Shown: piece by piece, positions 1-8,275 of the stretch | Layout of the letters: every line of letters starts with the position of its first letter | Position numbering within the stretch: the stretch's first letter is position 1 | DNA from: Deltaproteobacteria bacterium RIFOXYA12_FULL_61_11 | GTDB taxonomy: Bacteria; Bdellovibrionota_F; JAHFAK01; YA12-FULL-61-11 | Length of the DNA: 18,459 bases | Assembly: GCA_001799195.1 (NCBI GenBank) | Contig: MGSU01000027.1 | Location: 1 to 18,459 of the forward strand | Direction of reading: 5' to 3' | Translations under genes and position numbers: made by a program | Notes under the pieces: generated by a model | Databases searched by the model: none | Told to the model about the DNA's origin: nothing | Seen by the model: the letters and a program-made list of their open reading frames with translations, nothing else

Positions 1-2
1 TC

Positions 3-2474
3 CTGCGGCGCTTCCACTATTATCTGTCTCTGCTCGAAGCCAACAATGCCATGCTCCTCATCATTGCCGACCTCGAGGACAAGGCTGCTGGAAACCGCCC
101 GTTCGACCTGGACTCCCTTCGTACCTCCTTGAGCGAATTGAGAGCTTACCTCCTGATTCTGGGAGAGAGCCTGCTGGAACTCGGCGGGGATCGTTATCGA
201 GCTTTCCCGGAGCGGGGGGAAGCTATCCTTCGGCAGCTCGAGTTGGCCCTGCCCAGCAGCGTACCGAATACTTCCGAGGTCCTCATCGTCGAGCTCGGTC
301 GGGTGCAGGAGCTGGACCCGGCGCTCATCGGAGCCAAGAACGCACGGCTGGCGACGCTGCGTTGGACCCTCGGGTTACCCGTGCCCGACGGTTTCGCGGT
401 GACCAGCGCGGCCTTCCGCCTCTTCCTCGAACACTGCGGGGTGAGCCGGGAGCTCGATTCTCTCCAGGCCTTGCTCCAAAAGGAATCTTTGGAGGAACTC
501 CTCGCCGCAGGCGCTGCCTTGAGAACCAGGATCCTGGCCAGCCCCCTGCCGTCGATCCTGGAGGACGCACTCCTCCGGCACCACGATCTCCTCGTCGCCC
601 GCACCGGTCGGAACGGGGTCGCCCTGCGTTCCAGCGCGCTCGGCGAAGACTCCTTGCTCAGTTTCGCCGGGCAGTACGAGACCTATCTCAATGTGACGAG
701 GGCCGATCTGCTCGACCGCTACAGAGCCGTCCTGGCCAGTGCCTTCAGTCCGAGGGTGCTGACGTATCTGCACAGGCACGAGCTCTCGGTAGGCCAGTCG
801 GCCATGGCCGTCGGCTGTTACGCGATGGTCGAGGCCTGGTCCAGCGGCGTGGTCTATACCCGGGATCCGCTCGACCCCGAACGCGAGGTGCTGGTGGTGA
901 CCGCGGCTTTCGGCCTGGGTCCTTCCGTCGTGGCCGGAACGGTCGACGCGGATACCTATGTGCTTTCCCGAGACGAGTTCGAGGTATTGGAAACCCGGGT
1001 GGCGGAGAAAGTCCGACGTCTCGAACCCGTCGCGACCGGAGGAGTCGCTGAAGAGGCCGTCCCCGATACCCAGCAACGCCAAGCGGTCCTCGGCCCCGAG
1101 GTGCTCCGCAAGCTCGGAGGGATGGCCTTGACCGTGGAACGGCACTTCGGTTGTCCCCAAGACCTGGAGTGGGCGATCGACGTGCGTGGAGCATTACTGG
1201 TCCTCCAGACCCGGGAGCTGCGCACCCTCGCCCGTCCGACGAAGCTCCCTACCATCGACCCTGCACTCGCCGCAGTGGTCTTGGTGGAGGGAGCCACGGT
1301 GGCCAGCCCAGGCTTTGCCGCCGGTCCTGTCCGCAGAATGCTGCCAGGAGGAATTCTGCCAAGCGGTGCGGAAGGGGTGATCGTCCTCGACCACCCGATA
1401 CTTGACAGGCCTGACATGCTCCGTCGGGCCGCGGCCCTGATCCTCGAGCACGGCAGCGTGGCGAGCCATTTCGCCACCTTGGCCAGGGAATATCGCGTAC
1501 CTATGCTCATCGGGGGGAGGGGTCTGGAACACCTGGTAGAAGGTCGGGAGGTGACCGTCGACGCCTATCGCGGCCAGGTCCACGAAGGCCTGCACCTCGC
1601 CTCGGACTGCGGACGGCAAGCTCCTTCCGAGAAAATCCTCTCTGACGAAAAGGTACTCTTGCTGCGCCGGCTGCTCCGGCTCGTCGCCCCGTTGCATCTG
1701 ATCAACCCCAACGAAGAGGGTTTTACCATTGCCAATTGCGAGACGTTGCATGATCTGACCCGCTTCGCTCATCAGCGGGCGGTCCAGGAAGTGTTCCAGA
1801 CCATGAATCAGAATCGGGACCGGGAGAGCGCCAACCTGAGCTTGCGCACCGATCTCCCCCTCGAGGTGGAATTGCTCTACCTCGATCGCCCCCTGACCAA
1901 GAGTCGCCGGCGACGTTCGATCGGGCCGGAGGAGCTGGATTCCGTACCCATGACCGCTTTATGGGGTGGGATTGCCCGGGAAGGATGGCCTTCGGCCGTG
2001 CATCCCGTTGGTTTTCGCGGGCTCAAATCAGAGGTTGGTCGTACCAAGAGCGGAACGAAACAGGCAAGACGTTTCTCCGAGAAGAGTTATGCGGTTCTCA
2101 GCCGCGACTTCTTGTTCATTTCCTTGCACATGGGCTACCATTTCACCTCGATCGAGGCCCGTTGTACCCAGCTCGAGACCCTGAACTACATCCGGCTCCA
2201 GTACAAGGACGGCGGTTCGACCTTCGAACGCCGTGCGCGACGTATCGCCCTCCTCGCAGAAATCTTGCGCCGCCAGGGCTATGAATGCACTACCAAAGCC
2301 GATTTCCTGGACGCGGCCCTCACGGTCGTGCCCTTCGAACAGTGCCGGAACCTGCTCCATGTCCTCGGACGCTTGAGCATCCTGACCAAGCAACTCGATA
2401 TGGCCCTCAGCAGCGATGCGGTCGCCCGGTGGTATCGCGACGACATCCTGCGAAAACTCGAGGTCAGGGCTTGA
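3..2474 (+). CDS. PEP/pyruvate-binding (PPDK/PpsA-like) protein, 5' end cut off by window
   Basis: The frame is open to the left edge and reads through the first internal ATG at 51, so the true start is probably upstream. A helical N-terminal stretch is followed by a pyruvate phosphate dikinase-type ATP-grasp region at about nt 290-1240 (GAKNARLATLR, LPVPDGFAVTS, VALRSSALGEDS, then DLEWAID before the strand LLVLQTREL). A swivelling phosphohistidine domain follows at about nt 1290-1590. Its motif GSVASHFATLARE places the expected catalytic His at nt 1467-1469. PEP synthase and PPDK normally continue into a PEP-binding TIM barrel. Here the last ~280 residues (about nt 1620-2474) are instead a mostly helical, Arg-rich domain that I do not recognise. 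By family it should move phosphate between ATP and a pyruvate-like or other acceptor, but the acceptor cannot be named. It lies 125 nt before the CBS gene on the same strand and may share its transcript. Confidence 0.85.
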   Translation: MRRFHYYLSLLEANNAMLLIIADLEDKAAGNRPFDLDSLRTSLSELRAYLLILGESLLELGGDRYRAFPERGEAILRQLELALPSSVPNTSEVLIVELGRVQELDPALIGAKNARLATLRWTLGLPVPDGFAVTSAAFRLFLEHCGVSRELDSLQALLQKESLEELLAAGAALRTRILASPLPSILEDALLRHHDLLVARTGRNGVALRSSALGEDSLLSFAGQYETYLNVTRADLLDRYRAVLASAFSPRVLTYLHRHELSVGQSAMAVGCYAMVEAWSSGVVYTRDPLDPEREVLVVTAAFGLGPSVVAGTVDADTYVLSRDEFEVLETRVAEKVRRLEPVATGGVAEEAVPDTQQRQAVLGPEVLRKLGGMALTVERHFGCPQDLEWAIDVRGALLVLQTRELRTLARPTKLPTIDPALAAVVLVEGATVASPGFAAGPVRRMLPGGILPSGAEGVIVLDHPILDRPDMLRRAAALILEHGSVASHFATLAREYRVPMLIGGRGLEHLVEGREVTVDAYRGQVHEGLHLASDCGRQAPSEKILSDEKVLLLRRLLRLVAPLHLINPNEEGFTIANCETLHDLTRFAHQRAVQEVFQTMNQNRDRESANLSLRTDLPLEVELLYLDRPLTKSRRRRSIGPEELDSVPMTALWGGIAREGWPSAVHPVGFRGLKSEVGRTKSGTKQARRFSEKSYAVLSRDFLFISLHMGYHFTSIEARCTQLETLNYIRLQYKDGGSTFERRARRIALLAEILRRQGYECTTKADFLDAALTVVPFEQCRNLLHVLGRLSILTKQLDMALSSDAVARWYRDDILRKLEVRA

Positions 2475-2599
2475 TCCCCCCGGGAGAGTATGCGATCGCG
2501 GAAGTGATAGTTTCGTTAGACTAGACCCCCGGAGACATGGTACATGCGCGGAGTTGGTACCAAACCGGGACCTCCGGTCTTCGAGAACGAGGAGTTGGC

Positions 2600-3124
2600 A
2601 TGGAAAAGATCACCGCGGCCGACATCATGATCCCGCTGGACAAATATCCACACCTCCCTTACTGGTTCACCATCCGGCAGGCCATCGTCGAACTCGAGAG
2701 CTCCGAGTTCGACATCAACGGCAAGAAGTCCCTGCCCCGCGTGGTCCTGGTCTTCGACGAGAAGTACCAACTCCTCGGCATGGTCCGGCGACGCGATCTC
2801 CTCCGCGGTATCCAACCCTCCTTCTTCGAACAGGACAAGGTCAAGGACCAGCGCAAACTCTTCACCATCGAGAGCGATGCCCTGCTCGGCGAATTCCACT
2901 GGGAACGGAGCATGAAGGAGATCAAGGAGCGCGCCGAACGCCCGGTCAGCGAGGTAATGCTGCCAATCACCGCGACCGTCGACGTCGGCGACCACATCGT
3001 GAAGATCATTCACCTGATGGTGGTCAAGAATCTCAGTCTCATCCCGGTGATGGACAAGGACAAGGTCGTCGGCACCGTGCGCAGCGTCGACGTGCTTCAC
3101 GAAGTCGGCAAGATCGTCCTCTGA
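2600..3124 (+). CDS. Two-CBS-domain protein
   Basis: This 174-residue soluble protein has two CBS repeats. The first runs from DIMIP near residue 9 to VRRRDLLRG near 71 and carries a short insertion. The second runs from VSEVMLPITATV near 115 to VRSVDVLHEV near the C terminus. CBS pairs usually bind adenine nucleotides and control a partner protein. An ATG in the same frame exists at 2537, but I chose 2600 because GAGGAG at 2589-2594 sits five bases ahead of it and the CBS fold begins right after. The stop is 42 nt before the symporter gene, so the two are probably one transcript. A role as a cytoplasmic regulator of that transporter is inference from position. No catalytic domain is attached. 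Confidence 0.85.
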   Translation: MEKITAADIMIPLDKYPHLPYWFTIRQAIVELESSEFDINGKKSLPRVVLVFDEKYQLLGMVRRRDLLRGIQPSFFEQDKVKDQRKLFTIESDALLGEFHWERSMKEIKERAERPVSEVMLPITATVDVGDHIVKIIHLMVVKNLSLIPVMDKDKVVGTVRSVDVLHEVGKIVL

Positions 3125-3166
3125 CCCTAGCAACCACAACTTGGGGCCCCCACGGAGACGTCCACC

Positions 3167-4681
3167 ATGAGCGAACGCCACAGCAGCGGCGGTCTGCCGA
3201 ACCAACCCCAGACCATCACTCTGAGTAAACCAGTGCACCCCGTCGATTGGCGACGGCTGGGGTTTCTGTTGGCCGGCCCGGCGTTGTTCCTGCTTCTCTA
3301 CTTCTCGCCTTCCTGGCCAGATGCCATCGATCCCGCGGGTAAGGCCTTCCCCCTCTCCCCCGAAGGCAAGGCGGCTATCGGATTGTTCCTCTTGGCCTCC
3401 CTCTGGTGGGTCTTCGAAGTCGTGCCGATCGGAGTGACCAGCGTGCTCATCGCCGTGGTCCAAGCATTGTTCCTCATCCGCGACCCCAAGGTGGCCTTCA
3501 AGGACTTCATGGACCCCTCGGTGTGGTTCATCTTCGGCTCGATCGTCATCGGCATGGTCTTCTCGAAGACCGGGTTGACCAAACGTATGGCCTACAAAAT
3601 GCTCTACGTGGTCGGGGAGCGCACGAGCTTCATCTACCTCGGCGCCTTCCTGATGACGATGGCGATGACCCTGATCATGGCGCACACGGCGGTGGCTGCG
3701 GCCCTCTTCCCCCTGCTCATGGCCATCAACAGTCTCTATAACGAGGACAATCAGCCCACCCGCTTCGGGAAAGGGCTCTTCATCGGCATGGCCTTCGTGG
3801 CGGGCGCTGGCAGCATTATCACCCTCTTGGGTTCGGCCAGGGCCGCCGTGGCCATCGGGTTCTTCAAGGATATCGTTGGGCGCGAGATATCTTTCTTCGA
3901 GTTATCCTATTACATGTTCCCCATGGGGCTGGGCATGACCCTGCTCCTGTGGCTGTTCCTGCTCCTGGTCTTCCCACCGGAGAAAAAGATCATCCCCGGC
4001 CTGCGCGCTCGAGCCGCGGACCTCTACCAACGCCTCGGTCCGATCACCCGGGCCGAGATCTTCACCCTTGTAGTCGTACTCTCCGCCATCTTGGTGCTGT
4101 GTCTGCGCTCGTTCCTGCCCTTCCTGGCCTCTCTGGACAAGAGCGCGATCATTCTGGTAACCCTGGTACTCTTCTTCGTCTTCAAGATCCTCGACATCGA
4201 GGACCTCGAGCGCATCCCCTGGAACATCATCCTGCTCTTCGGCGGTGCCATGAGCATCGGCTTCTGCCTTTGGGAAACCAAGGCGGCCAACTGGATGGCC
4301 GTGATGTGGCTCAACCTGTTCAAAGAAGCCCACTGGTTCGTCTTCATTCTCTCCATCGCCTTCTTCGTGATGGTGGCGACCAACTTCATCATGAACGTTG
4401 CCGCTATCGCCATCTCCATGCCCGTGGCCCTGGTGACGGCGGGCTACCTCGGGGTAGCGCCTGAGGTCATCTTCTACGCCTCGCTGACCGCCGCCGGCAT
4501 GCCTTTCATGCTGCTCGTCGGCGCCGCGCCCAACGCCATCGCCTACGAGAGCAAACAGTTCAGCTCGGGTGAGTTCTTCAAGGTCGGTGTCTTCGCGAGT
4601 CTCATCCTGATGCTCGTACTCGGCCTCTTCATTCTCCTGATCTGGCCTCTCATGGGATTGCCTATTCTGTCGGGAAAATGA
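3167..4681 (+). CDS. SLC13/DASS-family anion:Na+ symporter
   Basis: This is a 504-residue inner-membrane protein with about a dozen hydrophobic segments and an inverted-repeat architecture like the divalent anion:Na+ symporters, which import dicarboxylates, citrate or sulfate with sodium. Family features visible are the N-terminal LFLLASLWWVFEVVPIGVTS region and the late GAAPNAIAYES motif at residues 452-462. The two SNT motifs that coordinate Na+ and substrate carboxylate are altered. The first hairpin reads AHT (about residues 172-174) and the second reads MNV (409-411). Substrate is therefore uncertain and may not be a standard dicarboxylate. The start is supported by GGAG at 3154-3157. 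The gene converges on the DsbA-like gene that ends the - strand operon, with only 51 nt between them. Confidence 0.88.
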   Translation: MSERHSSGGLPNQPQTITLSKPVHPVDWRRLGFLLAGPALFLLLYFSPSWPDAIDPAGKAFPLSPEGKAAIGLFLLASLWWVFEVVPIGVTSVLIAVVQALFLIRDPKVAFKDFMDPSVWFIFGSIVIGMVFSKTGLTKRMAYKMLYVVGERTSFIYLGAFLMTMAMTLIMAHTAVAAALFPLLMAINSLYNEDNQPTRFGKGLFIGMAFVAGAGSIITLLGSARAAVAIGFFKDIVGREISFFELSYYMFPMGLGMTLLLWLFLLLVFPPEKKIIPGLRARAADLYQRLGPITRAEIFTLVVVLSAILVLCLRSFLPFLASLDKSAIILVTLVLFFVFKILDIEDLERIPWNIILLFGGAMSIGFCLWETKAANWMAVMWLNLFKEAHWFVFILSIAFFVMVATNFIMNVAAIAISMPVALVTAGYLGVAPEVIFYASLTAAGMPFMLLVGAAPNAIAYESKQFSSGEFFKVGVFASLILMLVLGLFILLIWPLMGLPILSGK

Positions 4682-4732
4682 GAAGCGGCTCTGGAGCGCA
4701 GCAGACACCCTACGGGTGAATCTTGTAGAAGA

Positions 4733-5623
4733 TCATGGCGCGGCATGCTCCGTTTGACGTTCCAGGAGCTCTTGCAGCACGTCCACCACGGACACCACGG
4801 TCAGGTCGTAGAGGTACTTGCGGCCGTCAAGGAACAGGGTGGGCGTGGCCTCGACCTTGTTGCGCAGCCCTTCCTGTTTCGCCGCGACCAGCGCGTCGCG
4901 GAGCGTTGGGTCGCCGAGGTAGCGCTCGAAGACGGCGCGCTCGAGGCCGAGCCCCGCGGCCCAGTCCGGGAGCAGCTTGGGACAGAAGGCGTCGTAGTCG
5001 CTGTAGAGTTTAGAGAGGAACGGCCAGAAGGCGCCGAGCCTGGCCGCAGCGAGTATGGCCAGTCCCCCCTCGGTTGAGCTCGCGTGGTCCTTGAGCGGGA
5101 AAGGCCGAAAGAAGAGGCGGACCGTGCCCTTCAGGGGCCCCTCGACGAGTTCTCGGTGGAGCTCCGGCACGAACACCTTGCAGAAGGGGCAGCGAGCGCA
5201 GGCATAGACCACCGCGGTAATCGGCGCTCCGGCGATACCCGTGGCCATGCTCTCGTCCAGCGAGAAGGTGGCCGGCTTGCCCAGCGGCAAGACACTTTGG
5301 GCGCGGCGGGTCAGGGAGCGCTCGAGCTCGGAGCGGGACCTGCCCTCCTTGACCTGTCGGCACAGCGCCTCGGCCAGGCGCAGCACCACCGGGTGAGGTG
5401 GCTTGCGGGCCAGACACTTGGCGAACGTTTCATCGCAGCCATCATACGGGTGCAGGCTTTCGAAGACCCCTTGAACCTTCGCCTCGAGGTCGCTCCCGAG
5501 GCTCCTACAGAGAGGAACCGCGGCGGCCGACTGAGCGCGCGTTGCCGGTGCAGCGGCTAGGACAAGAGTGCAGCACAGCACGGCAACGCGAAGGCTGCGA
5601 CTCGGAGATTGTCGAGGGTTCAT
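4733..5623 (-). CDS. DsbA-like thiol oxidoreductase with CcmH-like N-terminal segment
   Basis: This is a 296-residue exported protein. Residues 1-30 form a signal peptide (hydrophobic stretch, then APATRA). Residues ~60-110 hold Cys63, Cys70 and Cys88 in a helical pattern (CDETFAKCL ... ALCRQVKEG) resembling the helical N-terminal part of CcmH-like proteins. From ~115 onward is a thioredoxin/DsbA fold. It has a CPFC redox pair (Cys145, Cys148), an extra Cys142 three residues earlier, a helical insertion, and the cis-proline motif EATPTLFLDG (Pro261). DsbA-type proteins exchange disulfides in the periplasm. It is the last gene of the operon and overlaps the MauE-like gene by 4 nt (ATGA). GGGAG lies eight bases ahead of its ATG. 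Its natural partner is unknown; the adjacent membrane protein with a CxC pair is the obvious candidate. Confidence 0.87.
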   Translation of the reverse strand: MNPRQSPSRSLRVAVLCCTLVLAAAPATRAQSAAAVPLCRSLGSDLEAKVQGVFESLHPYDGCDETFAKCLARKPPHPVVLRLAEALCRQVKEGRSRSELERSLTRRAQSVLPLGKPATFSLDESMATGIAGAPITAVVYACARCPFCKVFVPELHRELVEGPLKGTVRLFFRPFPLKDHASSTEGGLAILAAARLGAFWPFLSKLYSDYDAFCPKLLPDWAAGLGLERAVFERYLGDPTLRDALVAAKQEGLRNKVEATPTLFLDGRKYLYDLTVVSVVDVLQELLERQTEHAAP

Positions 5624-6132
5624 GTCCTATGCTCCCTATGGTGAGTAACGGCTTCGCCAGGTTTTCGCCGAGCGAAGAGGCGATCGAGTCCAAGCGGGTC
5701 GCGGTCGAAGACCAGCACATACATCGAGAGCGAGAGCCAACCCAGATCGCGCAGGACGGTAAACCACGAGATAGGGTCCGAGGCGGCTCCCTGTGAGGCG
5801 AAGCAACCACAAGACATGTCGAGCCCCCGGAGGACAGCGAGGGTGACCGCCACGGTGAACATCGCCATCATCGTTGCGACGAGCAGGGCTCCGACGCGGG
5901 TGCGTAGGCCGAGGAGCAGCATCAGTCCGGCGGCGAGTTCGATCCACGGCAGGACGATGGCCAGCAGGTTGATCAAGCCGAGCGGCAGGAGTTGATAGGT
6001 CGCGATGTCCAGGGCGAAGGCGGCGGGGTCGAGGAGCTTGTGATAGCAGGCCAGCAAGAAGACGAGGCCCAGGTAGATCCTGGCCGGGAGTGCGAGATAC
6101 GGGTGCCCTCCCCAGGCGTACAAGCGCTTCAT
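5620..6132 (-). CDS. MauE/DoxX-like redox-associated membrane protein
   Basis: This 170-residue protein has four predicted transmembrane helices and the layout of the DoxX/MauE family. The family hallmarks are ARIYLGLVFLLACYHKLLDP near the N terminus, an ALDIATYQLLP loop, and MSCGCFASQG after the third helix. Cys108 and Cys110 form the CxC characteristic of MauE-like members, which are thought to pass reducing equivalents or disulfides to periplasmic proteins during cofactor or disulfide maturation. It overlaps the rhodanese-like gene upstream and the DsbA-like gene downstream by 4 nt each, so the three are almost certainly translationally coupled. AGGAG stands seven bases before the ATG. A membrane redox carrier for the neighbouring periplasmic thiol proteins is inferred. 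Confidence 0.85.
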   Translation of the reverse strand: MKRLYAWGGHPYLALPARIYLGLVFLLACYHKLLDPAAFALDIATYQLLPLGLINLLAIVLPWIELAAGLMLLLGLRTRVGALLVATMMAMFTVAVTLAVLRGLDMSCGCFASQGAASDPISWFTVLRDLGWLSLSMYVLVFDRDPLGLDRLFARRKPGEAVTHHREHRT

Positions 6133-6659
6133 GGCCGGACTCCTGCCGGGAGATCCCCGGTCAGGGCCGGAGCCCCGCCGACGATGAAGCCGACGTTGCG
6201 GATGCCCTTGCCGGCCAGTTCCTTGGCCAGGTGCTCCCCACAGTCGGGATTTTCTCCGTCGCCGTATACGACGACCCGCTTGGCCCCGGAGGAAGCGAGC
6301 TTGCGCAGCGTCGCGCTGGCGACCGCTTCGAGGTAATCATAGGGTACGTTCCGGGCACCGGGTACATGCCAGCTCTCGTAGGCCCCCCGTGAGCGGGCGT
6401 CGAGCACGAGCGTCTCGGTCGGAGCGCCGGTCAGGTTCAGCCCGGTGAGCGTCTCGACCTCGCCGGACGTCTCTGGGCACGGGACGAGGATCTGGTACTC
6501 GGTCTCCTGAACGAGGGGAAGTCCTTCTGCTCGGAGGGCATTGACGAGCAACGCGAGGACCGCACACAGCGCGGTCACGACGAGGGCTTCCAAGACAGGC
6601 GCGTGCCAGGTGAGCCGCCTTGCCGGGGAGCGCCGGAAGAAGATGCTCATTTCACGCAT
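6129..6659 (-). CDS. Membrane-anchored rhodanese-like domain protein lacking the usual catalytic Cys
   Basis: This is a 176-residue protein with an N-terminal transmembrane anchor (about residues 22-42) and a periplasmic rhodanese-like domain (~80-170). Domain landmarks are LVLDARSRGAYESWHVPGARNVPYD split across 84-108, and NVGFIVGGAPAL near 155-166. In active rhodaneses the loop after the VVVY strand carries a sulfur-accepting Cys. Here that position is Gly133 (VVVYGDGENPDC), and the nearest Cys is Cys140, seven residues later. Cys61 follows the anchor. ATG 6659 is preferred because GGAG lies six bases ahead. A second ATG at 6650 would give an exact ATGA overlap with the upstream gene but has poorer spacing. 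The frame continues far upstream as a shadow of the TPR gene. It is coupled by ATGA to the MauE-like gene. Sulfurtransfer is doubtful; binding or an alternative thiol role is possible. Confidence 0.8.
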   Translation of the reverse strand: MREMSIFFRRSPARRLTWHAPVLEALVVTALCAVLALLVNALRAEGLPLVQETEYQILVPCPETSGEVETLTGLNLTGAPTETLVLDARSRGAYESWHVPGARNVPYDYLEAVASATLRKLASSGAKRVVVYGDGENPDCGEHLAKELAGKGIRNVGFIVGGAPALTGDLPAGVRP

Positions 6660-8266
6660 GACGAGCTCCGTTGCGCGGCCTCGTCCTGCCGCAACAAGTC
6701 CTGGATCCGGTCCTGCACCGCGGCAGAGCCCAGGCCATACTCGAGGGCGACGTGCTGCTCCGGCGAGACCGGCCGGGGTAACCAGGGATCGAGGGAAAAG
6801 CTCCACTGCAGCTTCACCAGGAGACGATGATCCTGGTAGCGATAGGGGGCGGTCGTGCTGAAGCGCTGCGAGAACTCGTAACCCGTCACCAGCCGCAGGT
6901 TGTCGGCCAGTTGCGGGCTGAGCGCGCTCAGCCCGAGCTTCAGCAGTAGGTCTCCGCGTGCGACCGTGGGTTCGGAAACGTCGAAATAGCCGTCGGAGCG
7001 GGGATACCGGTCCAGACCCAGGACGGTGAGTGCGCGGGCGGACCAGCCCTTGGGCAGCCCGACCTCGGCGCTCAGCAAGGCTGATCCACCCCACAGATCG
7101 TAGGGGGTGATTTCGGCCGCATGCCACCGTCCGGTGAGTGCGCCCAGGGTGCGGACCTTCGGGCTCAGTCCGAGTTGCCCTCCGAGGCCGCCGTCGACCT
7201 CGGTTCTGGTCCTGCCCAGTTCGCGGAAGCCGCGATGCCCGGCTCCGCCGAACATCGTGACCCCGGAGAGGATAGCGGCCTCGAATTCGCCGCGGTGGGC
7301 CTGGAAATACCACAGGGGCCCGGAATCATACTGGTCGCCGCCCGCGAGGAGCAGACCTTCGTAACGGTAGGCCAGGAGAGCCTGGGGTGACCAGCCCAGC
7401 ACGACCCCGGGCCGTCCGCCGACGAGGAGATAGGACAGATCGCGACCGCTTGTCGAAGTGTAACCGAGCGAACGGATATCGAGTTCTACGGCCGGCCTGA
7501 ACCTGTGGCCTGTGGGCGCGACCTGGCGGAACCACAAACCGGTCTGGACTAGGCCGCTCCCGGGTTCTGCCCCCACGACCGCCCGGTCCACCGGCGACCC
7601 GGCGAACACGTTGGAGGTCGAGCCCAGCACCAGTTCGAGGCGTCCGGAGAGCGGGGCAAGGTAGCCGGGGTCGCGGGCTAGGAGGTGGCTCACGGCCGCC
7701 CGGTCTTCCGGGAAAACGCTCTCTACTCCCCTGGCGGCCTCGAGGTGGTTCAGAACCCGCTTTTCGTCGCGGGCGTGGTGTTCGGTGAAGGCCAGGAGCA
7801 GGCTCCGGCGCGCCGCGAGTGGCGGGGCATCCCAGCAACCCGCGGGGGCCAACAGGTCCCGGACCTCCTCGAGAGACCCCTGTTTGAGGAAGAGCCACGC
7901 TCCCCAGGACAGCACCTCGCAGTCATCGGGATGACGCTCGTGGTAGTCGAGGACCGTGCGCAGCGCCCATAGGTCATTGCCATCCCTCAGATAGGCGCTG
8001 ACGAGCAGCAGAGTCAAGGCCTTGGCTTCAGGGGATCCGGCCAGACCTGCCTTCAGCAGCGTCATGGCCTCGGCGGTCCGGCCCGTTTCCAATAGTTGGG
8101 CGGCCTTTTCGAGAACAGGGTTCGGGGACGGAACCTCCGGTATAACCTGTTGAGACGAGGACACTTCTGCCGTGGAGTGGGCTCCGGAAAGGCAGCCGAG
8201 GATGAGGAGGAAGAAAAACAGGCCACACTCGGCGCGCTGTGAAAAGGCGGTGGTACGAGGATGCAT
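6647..8266 (-). CDS. Exported TPR plus outer-membrane beta-barrel-like protein
   Basis: This is a 539-residue protein. A signal peptide with a lipobox-like LILGC (Cys25) is followed by TPR-type helical repeats at about residues 48-190 (KAAQLLETGRTAEAMTLLKAGL, then further helix pairs). The remaining part, about 205-505, alternates short amphipathic strands ending in Gly, Tyr, Trp or Leu, as in outer-membrane barrels. This order recalls Slam/DUF560-type surface assembly proteins, but I see no signature specific enough to name it. Roughly 35 polar residues follow the last strand, which is unusual for a barrel. GAGGGGG lies just upstream of the ATG, nine bases after the previous stop. It overlaps the rhodanese-like gene by 13 nt. 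It would put one component of this operon in the outer membrane. Function unknown. Confidence 0.75.
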   Translation of the reverse strand: MHPRTTAFSQRAECGLFFFLLILGCLSGAHSTAEVSSSQQVIPEVPSPNPVLEKAAQLLETGRTAEAMTLLKAGLAGSPEAKALTLLLVSAYLRDGNDLWALRTVLDYHERHPDDCEVLSWGAWLFLKQGSLEEVRDLLAPAGCWDAPPLAARRSLLLAFTEHHARDEKRVLNHLEAARGVESVFPEDRAAVSHLLARDPGYLAPLSGRLELVLGSTSNVFAGSPVDRAVVGAEPGSGLVQTGLWFRQVAPTGHRFRPAVELDIRSLGYTSTSGRDLSYLLVGGRPGVVLGWSPQALLAYRYEGLLLAGGDQYDSGPLWYFQAHRGEFEAAILSGVTMFGGAGHRGFRELGRTRTEVDGGLGGQLGLSPKVRTLGALTGRWHAAEITPYDLWGGSALLSAEVGLPKGWSARALTVLGLDRYPRSDGYFDVSEPTVARGDLLLKLGLSALSPQLADNLRLVTGYEFSQRFSTTAPYRYQDHRLLVKLQWSFSLDPWLPRPVSPEQHVALEYGLGSAAVQDRIQDLLRQDEAAQRSSSCVK

Positions 8267-8275
8267 CTCGCCCCC

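Noticed and set aside
4704-4720. Hairpin CACCC-TAC-GGGTG between the convergent genes as a bidirectional terminator.
   Set aside because: The stem is only five base pairs and no T-run follows on either strand.
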